Below are positions 53,954-63,383 of a stretch of DNA of 64,000 nt, one piece after another. The stretch spans positions 992,001 through 1,056,000 of the forward strand of contig NZ_CANKZF010000001.1 in assembly GCF_947488515.1 (NCBI RefSeq), read 5' to 3'. The stretch comes from an uncultured Nocardioides sp. (GTDB lineage Bacteria > Actinomycetota > Actinomycetes > Propionibacteriales > Nocardioidaceae). Position 1 is the first letter of the stretch. Each line of letters opens with the position of its first letter. Under the pieces are notes generated by a model that searched no databases, was not told the DNA's origin, and saw only the letters and a program-made list of their open reading frames with translations. Position numbers and translations under genes: made by a program.

Positions 53954-55207
53954 GTGCCCTCACTCCGCGATGCCACGGCCGAGTCGCCGGCCCCGGTGCG
54001 GGCCGTCGCCAACGCCGTCTCGCAGTGGATCGACAAGCTCGGCGGCGTGTGGGTCGAGGGACAGATCGCGCAGGTCAACCGGCGCCCCGGCATGCAGACC
54101 GTCTTCATGACGCTCCGCGACACGGTCGCCGACATCTCGGTGACGCTGACGTGCTCCCGGTCGCTCGTCGACTCGATGAACCCGCCCCTCGTCGAGGGGG
54201 CCAGCGTCGTCGTGCACGCCCGGCCCAGCTTCTACGCCAACCGCGGGTCGTTCTCGCTGGCTGCCCGCGAGATCCGCATGGTCGGTCTCGGCGAGCTGCT
54301 CGCGCGGCTCGAGCGGCGCCGCCAGCTGCTCGCCGCAGAGGGCCTGTTCGCCCCTGAGCTCAAGCGCGACCTGCCGTTCCTCCCCGGCCGGGTCGGCCTG
54401 GTCACCGCGCCCAACAGCGCCGCCGAGCGCGACGTCCTCGAGAATGCGCGCCGCCGCTGGCCCGCCGTGCAGTTCGAGGTGGCCTACGCCGCCATGCAGG
54501 GCACCCGCTCGGCGAGCGAGGTCATGGAGGCCCTCGACAAGCTCGAGCGCAACGTCGACGTCGACGTCGTCGTCGTCGCACGTGGCGGCGGCTCGATCGA
54601 GGACCTGCTGCCGTTCTCCGACGAGGCGCTGGTCAGGGCGGTGCACCGGATGCGCACACCCGTCGTGTCCGCGATCGGCCACGAGCCCGACCAGCCGCTG
54701 CTCGACCTCGTCGCCGACGTCCGCGCCTCCACGCCCACCGACGCCGCCAAGCTCGTCGTCCCCGACATGGCCGAGGAGGTCCAGGGCGTCACGTGGGCGC
54801 GCGACCGGCTTCGCCAGGTCATCACCCAGCGCATCGCGCGCGAGCAGGACTGGCTGGCCCAGGTGCGCTCGCGCCCGGCCATGGCCGACCCCCGCAACCT
54901 GCTCGCCGCCCGCTCCGACGAGCTCGACGACCTGCTCGCGCGTGCCCGCCGTACGCTCTCGCACCGCCTCGACCGGGCCGCCGACGACATCGGCCACCAA
55001 CGCGCGCGGGCGCAGGCGCTCTCGCCGCTCGCGACGCTGCAGCGGGGCTACGCCGTTCTCCAGGACGCCGACGGCCACGTCGTCACGTCCGTCGCGCAGG
55101 CCGCGAAGGGTGCCGCCGTCTCCGTCCGGGTCGCCGACGGACGCATCCACGCCACGACAGACCGCATCGAAGAAGCCACCCTGGTCGAGGAGGACCCCGA
55201 TGAGTGA
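53954..55207 (+). CDS. xseA: Exodeoxyribonuclease VII large subunit
   Basis: A 417-residue XseA. An N-terminal OB-fold ([20 protein letters not shown]) is followed by the catalytic domain: [40 protein letters not shown] and [23 protein letters not shown]. The C-terminal helical/coiled region ends with [14 protein letters not shown]. With XseB it degrades single-stranded DNA. GTG start; the stop overlaps the xseB start by 8 bases. Confidence 0.97.
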   Translation: MPSLRDATAESPAPVRAVANAVSQWIDKLGGVWVEGQIAQVNRRPGMQTVFMTLRDTVADISVTLTCSRSLVDSMNPPLVEGASVVVHARPSFYANRGSFSLAAREIRMVGLGELLARLERRRQLLAAEGLFAPELKRDLPFLPGRVGLVTAPNSAAERDVLENARRRWPAVQFEVAYAAMQGTRSASEVMEALDKLERNVDVDVVVVARGGGSIEDLLPFSDEALVRAVHRMRTPVVSAIGHEPDQPLLDLVADVRASTPTDAAKLVVPDMAEEVQGVTWARDRLRQVITQRIAREQDWLAQVRSRPAMADPRNLLAARSDELDDLLARARRTLSHRLDRAADDIGHQRARAQALSPLATLQRGYAVLQDADGHVVTSVAQAAKGAAVSVRVADGRIHATTDRIEEATLVEEDPDE

Positions 55208-55412
55208 CGCCACCACGGAGCAGCCCAGCTACGAAGAGGCCCGCGAGGAGCTCATCGAGGTGGTCCGCACCCTCGAGGCCGGCGGCACCACCCTCGAGGA
55301 GTCGCTCGCACTCTGGGAGCGGGGCGAGGCCCTCGCCAAGGTCTGCCAGCAGTGGCTCGACGGCGCCCGCAAGCGCCTCGACGACGCGATGGGCCCCGAC
55401 GCCGACGACTGA
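55200..55412 (+). CDS. xseB: Exodeoxyribonuclease VII small subunit
   Basis: A 70-residue XseB. The family pattern is [40 protein letters not shown] and [13 protein letters not shown]. It binds the helical arm of XseA as a multimer. ATG 55200 lies inside the xseA 3' end in another frame, which gives translational coupling. Confidence 0.96.
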   Translation: MSDATTEQPSYEEAREELIEVVRTLEAGGTTLEESLALWERGEALAKVCQQWLDGARKRLDDAMGPDADD

Positions 55413-55521
55413 CCAGCGTCGCCCGGGCGGTGGCCCACCCACCTTCCGGCGACGACGAATGTGGGTCGCGCACCGCTCGCGCCCGCGCCACGCCGTACGA
55501 GCCGGGGCAGCGGTGACCCAC

Positions 55522-55548
55522 CCACATTCCAAGCCCGGCGGAATGTGG
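55522..55548. terminator. Hairpin between convergent xseB and DUF4245 genes
   Basis: CCACATTCC (55522-55530) and GGAATGTGG (55540-55548) over a 9-base loop. The interval 55413-55571 also contains an earlier GAATGTGGGT (about 55457-55466) that could pair with the first arm instead, so alternative folds are possible. It serves both genes as a terminator candidate. Confidence 0.6.
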
Positions 55549-55571
55549 CTCCGCCACCGCTCGATGCGGTG

Positions 55572-56114
55572 CTAGCGCGTGAGCAGCCCGATGTAGGTCT
55601 CGATGTCATCGGCCGGGGCCGAGCCGTAGACGAGGAGCGCCTCGTCGCCGAGCTCGGTGGAGTAGCCCACGTCGCCACCCTCGTCGGACCAGGTCTGCCA
55701 GGTGTCGGTGATGTCGGACGGCACGGTGGCGTCGTCGCCGGCCTCGGCGTCCTCGTCGACGTAGAGCTCCACGAGGTCGGTGACCGACGTGTCCTGCTGC
55801 CGGATCCCGACGAAGCGACCCTCGTCGGTGAGCACGCCGAGGCTCCACCGCGGGTCGTCGCCGGCGGCGAGCTCGGTGCTGGTGGCCGTCCAACCGGCCG
55901 GAAGCTCGCGGGGGTGGACGACCCGGAGGTCTGCCTGCTGCGCGAGCTCGACGCGCGCCTGCCAGTCCACGGCTTCCGGCTCGTTGTCCACGTCGCTGCG
56001 CCACAGGCCACGCCACGCGACGAACGCCAGCACCGCGAGCACCGTGACGATCAGGGCGCCGGTCATCCCGTTGAACGAGCGCGTGTAACGACTCGGCTGT
56101 CCCTGCCCACTCAC
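55572..56114 (-). CDS. DUF4245-family membrane-anchored protein
   Basis: A 180-residue protein. A short basic cytoplasmic end is followed by one helix ([20 protein letters not shown]) and an extracellular domain: [39 protein letters not shown] and [18 protein letters not shown]. These match the actinobacterial DUF4245 family, often found near xseAB and glpX; function unknown. GTG 56114 is chosen because GGGAGG lies 9 bases upstream; ATG 56123 abuts that site too closely. Confidence 0.88.
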   Translation of the reverse strand: MSGQGQPSRYTRSFNGMTGALIVTVLAVLAFVAWRGLWRSDVDNEPEAVDWQARVELAQQADLRVVHPRELPAGWTATSTELAAGDDPRWSLGVLTDEGRFVGIRQQDTSVTDLVELYVDEDAEAGDDATVPSDITDTWQTWSDEGGDVGYSTELGDEALLVYGSAPADDIETYIGLLTR

Positions 56115-56196
56115 GCGGGACATCCTCCCAGCCGGCCCGAAGCGGGTTGCACGGGGGCCGAGCCCGCGGCCACCACCCGCCGATAACATGCGCGGC

Positions 56197-57201
56197 ATGA
56201 GCACCAGCGCGCCGCAGCCCGAACGCAACCTCGCCCTCGAGCTGGTGCGCGTCACCGAGGCGGCCGCCATGGCGGCCGGGCGCTGGGTGGGTCGCGGCGA
56301 CAAGAACGACGCCGACGGCGTCGCGGTCGAGGCGATGCGCTACATGATCTCCACCGTCGAGATGCGCGGCACCGTGGTGATCGGCGAGGGCGAGAAGGAC
56401 AACGCGCCGATGCTCTTCAACGGCGAGGAGGTCGGCGACGGCTCCGGCCCCGAGTGCGACGTCGCCGTGGACCCGATCGACGGCACGACGCTGACCGCCA
56501 AGGGCATGAGCAACGCCGTCTCGGTGCTGGCCGTCTCACCGCGCGGCTCGATGTACGACCCGAGCGCGGTGTTCTACATGGACAAGCTCGCCACCGGTCC
56601 CGAGGCCGCCGACCACGTCGACATCCGGCTGCCGGTCAAGGAGAACATCGCCCGCGTGGCCAAGGCCAAGGGCATCTCCATCCACGACGTCACCGTGGTG
56701 CTGCTCGACCGGCCGCGCCACGCCCAGCTCGTCGAGGACATCCGCGAGACCGGCGCCCGGATCAAGTACATCACCGACGGCGACGTCGCCGGCGCGATCA
56801 TGGCGGCCCGCCCCGACACCGGCGTCGACCTGATGCTCGGCGTCGGCGGCACCCCCGAGGGCATCATCGCGGCGTGCGCGATGAAGTGCATCGGCGGCAA
56901 GATCCAGGGCCAGCTCTGGCCGCAGGACGACGACGAGCGGCAGCGCGCCCTCGACGCCGGCCACGACCTCGACCGCGACTTCGTGCTCGGCACCGACGAC
57001 CTGGTCACCGGTGACGACGCGTTCTTCGTGGCCACCGGCATCACCGACGGCGAGCTCATGCGGGGAGTGCGCTACCGCGGCGACGGCGTGACCACGCACT
57101 CGCTGGTGATGCGCTCGCGCAGCGGCACCGTCCGCTCGATCACCGCCGAGCACCGGCTCTCGAAGCTACGCAATCTCTCCACGATCGACTTCGACAACTG
57201 A
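56197..57201 (+). CDS. glpX: Fructose-1,6-bisphosphatase class II
   Basis: A 334-residue Glp[21 protein letters not shown] begins the fold; [14 protein letters not shown] (Glu/Asp metal ligands) and [17 protein letters not shown] (Li-sensitive phosphatase motif) are intact. It hydrolyses fructose 1,6-bisphosphate in gluconeogenesis. ATG 56197 is taken as start; the ATG at 56188 is also in frame. A GATAAC -10-like box at 56182-56187 suggests a very short or absent leader. Its last 36 bases overlap the convergent hydrolase gene. Confidence 0.97.
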   Translation: MSTSAPQPERNLALELVRVTEAAAMAAGRWVGRGDKNDADGVAVEAMRYMISTVEMRGTVVIGEGEKDNAPMLFNGEEVGDGSGPECDVAVDPIDGTTLTAKGMSNAVSVLAVSPRGSMYDPSAVFYMDKLATGPEAADHVDIRLPVKENIARVAKAKGISIHDVTVVLLDRPRHAQLVEDIRETGARIKYITDGDVAGAIMAARPDTGVDLMLGVGGTPEGIIAACAMKCIGGKIQGQLWPQDDDERQRALDAGHDLDRDFVLGTDDLVTGDDAFFVATGITDGELMRGVRYRGDGVTTHSLVMRSRSGTVRSITAEHRLSKLRNLSTIDFDN

Positions 57202-58005
57202 CGTCGGCACCGGCGGCCGCAGCGCGGCCGAGACTGCTGTGATGACGAGGGGGTCGAACGCCATCCCCACGTGCGACGAGCGCACCTCCACCGGCCTCGC
57301 GGCCGGATCGACGCACGCGCGCCAGTCGACGATGCCGTCGCGTCGGGAGAAGATCGCGGTGAAGTCCATGCCGTCGGGGAGCGGCGCGCGCGCCTGGTCG
57401 AAGCTCTCCTGGGCGCAGTGGCCGGCGACGCAGTCCTCGGCCATCAGGCCGCGCATCCCGGCGCGGTTGAGCCGCACGAGCAGGTCGACGCTGCGGGCCA
57501 GCGAGACGTGGTGCGCTCCCGGCGCGAGCATCGGGCTGCCCATCGTGACGATGCCCGCGACGAGGTCGGGCCGGCGGGCTGCGACGCCGCGGGCCAGCAT
57601 CCCGCCGAGGCTGTGGCCCACGATGCGCACGCGCGACCCGCGCCGCTGCGAGATCTCCTCGAGCCGCTCCTCGAGCTGCGCAGCAGCGGTAAGCGTGCAG
57701 CCGACGTTGGCGCGGATGTCGGCGCGGTAGGTCCGGAAGCCCTGGTGGCGCAACGTCCGGCTCATCGGCCCCAGCGACGAGTCACCGGCGAGGAAACCCG
57801 GCACCAGCAGCACCGGCTCGCCCACCCGCATCGGGCGCGCGCCCAGCGGCGTACGACGTCGCGCGCCGCGCGAGCCGAAGGCCGAGACGGCGTAGCGACC
57901 GGCCTCGGTGAGGACCGACCCTTCGCGCAGCACCGCCACCACGGAGGGCTGCGAAAAGCCCTCCGGAGTCAGGAATGCGGCCATTGTGCGCTGCGTCACA
58001 ATCAT
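57166..58005 (-). CDS. Alpha/beta hydrolase (lipase-like)
   Basis: A 279-residue serine hydrolase. [20 protein letters not shown] holds the oxyanion region and [20 protein letters not shown] the nucleophile elbow (Ser near 137). [20 protein letters not shown] supplies the Asp and [14 protein letters not shown] the His. The pattern is like actinobacterial triacylglycerol lipase/esterases. There is no signal peptide. ATG 58005 or ATG 57984 could start it. Its 3' end overlaps glpX by 36 bases on the opposite strand. Confidence 0.85.
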   Translation of the reverse strand: MIVTQRTMAAFLTPEGFSQPSVVAVLREGSVLTEAGRYAVSAFGSRGARRRTPLGARPMRVGEPVLLVPGFLAGDSSLGPMSRTLRHQGFRTYRADIRANVGCTLTAAAQLEERLEEISQRRGSRVRIVGHSLGGMLARGVAARRPDLVAGIVTMGSPMLAPGAHHVSLARSVDLLVRLNRAGMRGLMAEDCVAGHCAQESFDQARAPLPDGMDFTAIFSRRDGIVDWRACVDPAARPVEVRSSHVGMAFDPLVITAVSAALRPPVPTSVVEVDRGEIA

Positions 58006-58090
58006 CGAACCTAGCCCAGAACCCGCCTGCCACCGGGGATGTGGGCCACTTTGCGTTTATTTGGGGACGACTGTCGTGTTCACTGGCGAC

Positions 58091-59017
58091 ATGCCCGCGC
58101 CCCACCGAGACAGCAGCCAGCCTCCCGTCGCGTCCGACGAGCTCCGCGCCCCGGTCGGCAACCAGGTCGAGCTCTGCTACCAGACGTTCGGCGACCCCGA
58201 CGACGAGCCGCTGCTCCTGGTGATGGGGCTGAGCGGCCCCATGACGTGGTGGGACCAGGCGTTCTGCGAGCAGCTGGCAGGCGCCGGCTTCCACGTCGTG
58301 CGCTACGACAACCGCGACACCGGCCGGTCGTCCCGGGTCGCAGCACCGGTCCGCCGCGACCAGCTGGTGCGCGCCTTCGCCACAGGTCGCGCGCGGACGC
58401 CGTACACGATGTCCGACCTGGCCGGCGACGCCGTCGCGCTGCTCGACCACCTCGGACTGGAGTCCGCGCACCTCGTCGGCGTGTCGATGGGCGGCATGAT
58501 CGCCCAGACGATCGCCGTCGAGCACCCGACGCGGGTGCGGTCGCTGACCAGCATCAGCTCGACGACCGGACGACGCACCGTCGGCTGGCAGCACCCCTCC
58601 CTCCTCCCGCGACTGATCGGGCCGCGCAAGGCCGGCCGGGACGCCTACATCGACAGCAGCGTCGCCACGTGGGCGCTGATCGGGTCTGCCGCCTACCCCT
58701 CCGACCCCGACGCCCTGCGCACCCGCGCCGGCGAGACCTTCGACCGCGGCGTCAGCGCCAGCGGCGTCGTGCGCCAGATGCTCGCCATCCTCACGCAGGG
58801 CGACCGCACCCCGCGGCTGCGCAGCCTCCGCATCCCCGCGCTCGTCATCCACGGCAACGCCGACAAGATGGTCCACGTCAGCGGCGGGCGCTCGACAGCC
58901 GCCGCCATCCCCGGCGCCGAGCTGGTCACCATCGACGGCATGGGCCACGACCTGCCGCCCGAGCTCTTCGGCACCTTCGTCGAGGCGATCCGGCGCACGG
59001 CCGACCGCGCCACCTAG
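58091..59017 (+). CDS. Alpha/beta hydrolase
   Basis: A 308-residue hydrolase. VMGLSGPMTWWDQAFCEQLA forms the oxyanion segment and YDNRDTGRSS the typical strand-4 loop. The elbow is LVGVSMGGMIAQTIAVEHP (Ser near 133). VIHGNADKMVHVSGG and IDGMGHDLPPELF carry the late Asp and His. It resembles RdmC-like esterases and bacterial lipases; substrate unknown. It is convergent with galK, with 16 bases between. Confidence 0.9.
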   Translation: MPAPHRDSSQPPVASDELRAPVGNQVELCYQTFGDPDDEPLLLVMGLSGPMTWWDQAFCEQLAGAGFHVVRYDNRDTGRSSRVAAPVRRDQLVRAFATGRARTPYTMSDLAGDAVALLDHLGLESAHLVGVSMGGMIAQTIAVEHPTRVRSLTSISSTTGRRTVGWQHPSLLPRLIGPRKAGRDAYIDSSVATWALIGSAAYPSDPDALRTRAGETFDRGVSASGVVRQMLAILTQGDRTPRLRSLRIPALVIHGNADKMVHVSGGRSTAAAIPGAELVTIDGMGHDLPPELFGTFVEAIRRTADRAT

Positions 59018-59033
59018 CCCCTGGCCGGGCTGG

Positions 59034-60167
59034 TCAGCGGTCGACGGAGTGCGCGCCCTGCGACGGCTCGGCCGTGAACAGGTCGGGCTCCCCGAAGCCG
59101 GCGTCCGCGAAGGCACGGCGTACGGCGTCACTCGCCGGCTCCACGGACTCCTCGGGCACCAGCCCGATGACGCATCCGCCGAAGCCGCCGCCGGTCATCC
59201 GGGCACCCAGCGCGCCCGCCTCCAGCAGCGCGTCGACGGCGGTGTCGACCTCGGGCACGGTGATCCGGAAGTCGTCGCGCATCGAGCGGTGCGACGCCGT
59301 CAGCAGCGGTCCGAGGTCGGCGAGACGGCCGTCGTCGAGCAGCCGCACGACCGAGAGCACGCGGTCGTCCTCGGTGACGACGTGCCGCACGTAGCGGCGC
59401 AGCTCCTCGTCGTCGAGGCGCTCGAGCGCGACGTCGAGGTCGTCGGCGGTCACGTCGCGCAGCGCGGGAACGCCCAGGCGGCGAGCCGCCTCCTCGCAGC
59501 CGCGGCGCCGGGCGCCGTAGTCGCCGTCGGAGTGACGGTGGGGGGCGCGGGTGTCGGCCACCAGCACCGCCAGCCCGCTGCCGCCGAGGTCGAGCGGGAC
59601 CGACCGGGTCTCGTGGCTGCGCATGTCGCAGAACAGGGCGTGGCCGGCCTCGCCGCGCAGGCTGACCAGCTGGTCCATACCACCGGTCGGCGCACCCACG
59701 GCGTCGTTCTCGATGTCGCGGGTCAGCGCGAAGAGCGCGTCGTCGTCGAGCCCGAGACCGAGGTGGTCGTCGACGGCCCGCGCGACCGAGCAGACGAGCG
59801 CGGCTGACGACGACAGCCCGGCGCCCGACGGCACGTCGGAGTCGACCTCGACCTCGAGGGCCGGGACGTCGATGCCGCGGTCGGTGAGCAGCCACAGCGC
59901 ACCCAGCACGTAGCGCGACCACTCGGGCACGCCGGGCAGGTCCGCGGCAGCCAGCCCGGAGCGTCGTACGACGACCGGGTCGGGCTGCTGGACGGACCGC
60001 ACCGTCCAGGTGTCGCAGCCCCCGGCGCTGCGGGCCGAGCCCGCGTCGGCGGCCGAGACCGTCGCCGTGCACCCGACGGCCAGGGCGAACGGCAGGACGA
60101 AGCCGTCGTTGTAGTCCGTGTGCTCGCCGATCAGGTTGATGCGACCGGGCGCGAACCAGCTCGTCAC
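59034..60167 (-). CDS. galK: Galactokinase
   Basis: A 377-residue GHMP kinase. The galactokinase signature GRINLIGEHTDYNDG lies near residue 9. The ATP motif is DVPSGAGLSSSAALVCS and the third motif MTGGGFGGCVIG. It phosphorylates galactose to galactose 1-phosphate for the Leloir pathway. GTG 60167 is chosen because GAGAGGGG precedes it at good spacing; GTG 60185 is six codons upstream. galT and galE are not in the window. It is divergent from the ABC sugar-transport operon across 100 bases. Confidence 0.95.
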   Translation of the reverse strand: MTSWFAPGRINLIGEHTDYNDGFVLPFALAVGCTATVSAADAGSARSAGGCDTWTVRSVQQPDPVVVRRSGLAAADLPGVPEWSRYVLGALWLLTDRGIDVPALEVEVDSDVPSGAGLSSSAALVCSVARAVDDHLGLGLDDDALFALTRDIENDAVGAPTGGMDQLVSLRGEAGHALFCDMRSHETRSVPLDLGGSGLAVLVADTRAPHRHSDGDYGARRRGCEEAARRLGVPALRDVTADDLDVALERLDDEELRRYVRHVVTEDDRVLSVVRLLDDGRLADLGPLLTASHRSMRDDFRITVPEVDTAVDALLEAGALGARMTGGGFGGCVIGLVPEESVEPASDAVRRAFADAGFGEPDLFTAEPSQGAHSVDR

Positions 60168-60267
60168 AGAGGCCCCTCTCGTCACGGTGTTCCTCTGGGT
60201 GAGGCGCTGTTGCCAAACATAGCCGCAGCCGATAGACCAGTGATCCGAGTCATACCTAGGAGGGCGC

Positions 60268-61569
60268 ATGGCACCACGTTCATCGACCCGACCACGCGGT
60301 CGTCCGCGGTCTCGTCGCATCGCCGGCTCGGTGGCCTCGCTGGCGCTCGCCAGCAGCCTGCTCGCCGCGTGCAGCGGGGACAGCGGCAAGCCCGAGCTGG
60401 TCTGGTACATCAACCCCGACGCGGGCGGACAGGCCGCGGTCGCGGAGAACTGCTCGACCGACGAGTACACCGTCACGACCCAGGTGCTCCCCCAGGACGC
60501 GAGCCAGCAGCGCATCCAGCTGTCGCGGCGTCTCGCGGCGGAGGACCCGTCGATCGACCTGATGTCGCTCGACCCGCCGTTCACCGCCGAGTTCGCCGAC
60601 GCCGGCTTCCTCGCCGAGCTGCCGCAGGACGCCAAGGCGCAGCTCGAGGAGCAGGGCACCTTCCAGGGTGCGATGGACGCAGCCACGTGGGAGGACAAGC
60701 TGGTCGTCTTCCCGTTCTGGTCCAACACCCAGGTCCTCTGGTACCGCAAGTCCTTCGTCGACAAGACCGACCTGGACATGTCCCAGCCGGTCACGTGGGA
60801 CCAGATCATCCAGGCTGCCGCGGACAACGGCGGAAAGATCGGCGTGCAGGCCAACAAGTACGAGGGCTACAGCGTCTGGATCAACGCGCTCATCTCGGGC
60901 GCGGGCGGGCAGCTGGTGGAGAACGCCGACAAGGGCGTCGACCTCGACCTGACCATCGACAGCGCTCAGGGCGAGGACGCGGCCAAGGTCATCGAGGAGC
61001 TCGCGAGCTCCGACGCGGCTCCCGCCGACCTCAGCGTCTCCAACGAGGGAACCGCGGGCTCGACCTTCGGCGGGGACGCCGGCTCGTTCATGGTCAACTG
61101 GACCTACATCTTCCACAACTACGACGAGACCGACCCCGACGTCGCCAAGGACATCGGCTACACCCGGTACCCCCAGACGGTCGAGGGCGAGGAGTCCCGG
61201 CCGCCCTACGGAGGCATCGGCATCGGCGTCAGCGAGTTCTCCGACCACAAGGACCTCGCGCTGGAGGCCGCCGCCTGCCTGGTGGAGCCGGAGAACCAGG
61301 GCATCAACGCCGAGATGACCGGCAACATGCCGGCCAGCACTGCCGGCTACGACTACCCCGCACTGGCCGAGCTCTACCCCGATGACCTCAGGCAGCTCTT
61401 CCAGGAGAGCGTCGACGCGGCGGCCCCGCGCTCGGTGACGCCCTACTGGAGCGACATCTCGAGCTCGCTGCAGAACACCTGGCACCCGCCGGCCAGCGTC
61501 AACCAGGACACGCCCCCGGAGTCCCAGGACTTCACCCAGCAGGTCCTGGAAGGAGGGAGATTGCTGTGA
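60268..61569 (+). CDS. Carbohydrate ABC transporter substrate-binding lipoprotein
   Basis: A 433-residue family-1 extracellular solute-binding protein. The signal peptide ends in lipobox SSLLAACSG (Cys near 35). Typical blocks are RIQLSRRLAAEDPSIDLMSL, FVDKTDLDMSQPVTWDQIIQ and YGGIGIGVSEFSDHKDLALE. It binds a sugar outside the membrane for the two permeases that follow. The sugar is not readable; galactosides are suggested only by adjacent galK. AGGAGG precedes ATG 60268. The next GTG overlaps its stop by 4 bases. Confidence 0.93.
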   Translation: MAPRSSTRPRGRPRSRRIAGSVASLALASSLLAACSGDSGKPELVWYINPDAGGQAAVAENCSTDEYTVTTQVLPQDASQQRIQLSRRLAAEDPSIDLMSLDPPFTAEFADAGFLAELPQDAKAQLEEQGTFQGAMDAATWEDKLVVFPFWSNTQVLWYRKSFVDKTDLDMSQPVTWDQIIQAAADNGGKIGVQANKYEGYSVWINALISGAGGQLVENADKGVDLDLTIDSAQGEDAAKVIEELASSDAAPADLSVSNEGTAGSTFGGDAGSFMVNWTYIFHNYDETDPDVAKDIGYTRYPQTVEGEESRPPYGGIGIGVSEFSDHKDLALEAAACLVEPENQGINAEMTGNMPASTAGYDYPALAELYPDDLRQLFQESVDAAAPRSVTPYWSDISSSLQNTWHPPASVNQDTPPESQDFTQQVLEGGRLL

Positions 61570-62513
61570 GCACTACTCTGCAACGCCCACCCGCCGACGT
61601 GTCCACCAAGGCCGTGGCGAGCGATCGGTCCAAGGCCGAGAACAGGCTCGGCCTCAAGCTGGTGGCACCCGCCGTGGTCATGATGCTGCTCGTCACCGCC
61701 TGGCCGATGGGCCAGGCGCTCTACCTGTCGCTCTTCCGCTACCGGCTCACGGCACCGGACGACCGCGAGTTCATCGGCATCGACAACTACGTCACCGTCC
61801 TCACCGACAGCCTCTTCTGGCAGGACACGTGGAACACCGTCCTGATCATGGTCGTGACGGTCGCGGTCGAGCTGGTCATCGGCTTCGCGTTCGCGATGGT
61901 GATGCACCGCATCATCTTCGCCCGAGGCCTGATGCGGACCTCCATCCTGATCCCGTACGGCATCATCACCGTCGTCTCGGCATTCGCCTGGCAGTTCGCG
62001 TTCTCCCTCAACAACGGCTTCGTCAACGCGTGGTTCAGCTGGCTGCCGTGGATCGCCGAGGACACCAACTGGTTCGGCGACCACTGGCACGCCATGTTCG
62101 CGATCATGGTCTCCGAGATCTGGAAGACCACGCCGTTCATGGCGCTCCTGCTGCTCGCCGGCCTGTCCCAGGTGAGCGAGGACATGCTGGAGGCGGCGCA
62201 GGTCGACGGAGCCACGTGGTGGCAGCGACTGTGGAAGGTGATCCTGCCCAACATGCGGGCCGCGATCATGGTCGCGGTCCTCTTCCGTGCCCTCGACGCC
62301 TACCGCATCTTCGACAACATCTACATCATGACCAGAGGGGCCCAGGACACCGAGTCGATCTCCTTCCTGACCTACCGGCAGGTGATCGAGCAGATGCAGC
62401 TCGGCCTCGGGTCGGCGCTCTCGGTGCTGCTGTTCCTGTCGGTGCTGCTGCTCGCGTGGCTGATCGTGAAGCTGTTCCGGGTCGACCTGGCGTCTGCGAG
62501 AGGTGAGGGCTGA
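61566..62513 (+). CDS. Carbohydrate ABC transporter permease (MalF-like)
   Basis: A 315-residue permease with six predicted helices (LVAPAVVMMLLVTAWPMGQA is helix 1). The EAA loop that contacts the ATPase is [20 protein letters not shown]. The start is GTG 61566, overlapping the binding-protein stop; the stop shares bases with the next ATG (TGATG). Confidence 0.95.
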   Translation: MSTTLQRPPADVSTKAVASDRSKAENRLGLKLVAPAVVMMLLVTAWPMGQALYLSLFRYRLTAPDDREFIGIDNYVTVLTDSLFWQDTWNTVLIMVVTVAVELVIGFAFAMVMHRIIFARGLMRTSILIPYGIITVVSAFAWQFAFSLNNGFVNAWFSWLPWIAEDTNWFGDHWHAMFAIMVSEIWKTTPFMALLLLAGLSQVSEDMLEAAQVDGATWWQRLWKVILPNMRAAIMVAVLFRALDAYRIFDNIYIMTRGAQDTESISFLTYRQVIEQMQLGLGSALSVLLFLSVLLLAWLIVKLFRVDLASARGEG

Positions 62514-63376
62514 TGAAGGGCAAGAACGCGATCGGCACCTGGGTCGGCTTCCTGCTGATCCTGCTGTGGTGCCTGTTCCCGGTGGCGTGGATCATCTCGC
62601 TGTCGTTCAAGTCCGTGAACGAGACGGCGGTCGGCAGTCCGCAGTTCCTCCCCAAGGACGCCACGTTCGAGAACTACAAGGCGCTCTGGGACTGGCCGTT
62701 CATCGGCCCCGACCCGACCGGTGTGGAGCAGGACTTCCAGAAGGCCCTGCTCAACTCGTTCGGCATCTCGATCATCGCCACCGTGCTCTCGGTGATCCTC
62801 GCGACGCTGGCGGCCTACGCCATCGCCCGGCTGGAGTTCAAGGGCAAGCGGCTGGTGCTCTCGCTGGCGCTGGCGATCGCGATGTTCCCGGTCGTCGCAC
62901 TGGTGGGCCCGCTGTTCGACCTGTGGACCAGGTTCGGCCTCTTCAACACCTGGCCCGGCCTGATCATCCCCTACATGTCCTTCACGCTCCCGCTGGCGAT
63001 CTGGACCCTGTCGGCCTTCTTCCGCGAGATCCCGTGGGAGATGGAGCAGGCGGCCCAGGTCGACGGCGCGACGTCGTGGCAGGCCTTCCGCAAGGTGATC
63101 GTCCCGCTCGCCGCACCCGGTGTCTTCACCGCGGCGATCCTGACCTTCTTCTTCGCGTGGAACGAGTTCGTGCTCGCGATCTCGCTGACCTCGACCACCG
63201 CCTCGAGGACGGTCCCGGCGCAGATGTCGTTCTTCGTCGGACCCGACCCGTTCAACCCACCGTACGCACAGCTGGCGACCGCCTCGGTCATCGTCACGCT
63301 GCCGGTGATCATCATCGTCCTGTTGTTCCAGCGCAAGATCGTCGCCGGCCTGACCTCCGGCGCAGTGAAGGGGTGA
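62513..63376 (+). CDS. Carbohydrate ABC transporter permease (MalG-like)
   Basis: A 287-residue permease with six helices ([20 protein letters not shown] is helix 1). The EAA loop reads [20 protein letters not shown]. It forms the membrane channel together with the preceding permease. ATG 62513 overlaps the upstream stop by one base, so the genes are tightly coupled. Confidence 0.95.
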   Translation: MKGKNAIGTWVGFLLILLWCLFPVAWIISLSFKSVNETAVGSPQFLPKDATFENYKALWDWPFIGPDPTGVEQDFQKALLNSFGISIIATVLSVILATLAAYAIARLEFKGKRLVLSLALAIAMFPVVALVGPLFDLWTRFGLFNTWPGLIIPYMSFTLPLAIWTLSAFFREIPWEMEQAAQVDGATSWQAFRKVIVPLAAPGVFTAAILTFFFAWNEFVLAISLTSTTASRTVPAQMSFFVGPDPFNPPYAQLATASVIVTLPVIIIVLLFQRKIVAGLTSGAVKG

Positions 63377-63383
63377 GGCCGCC

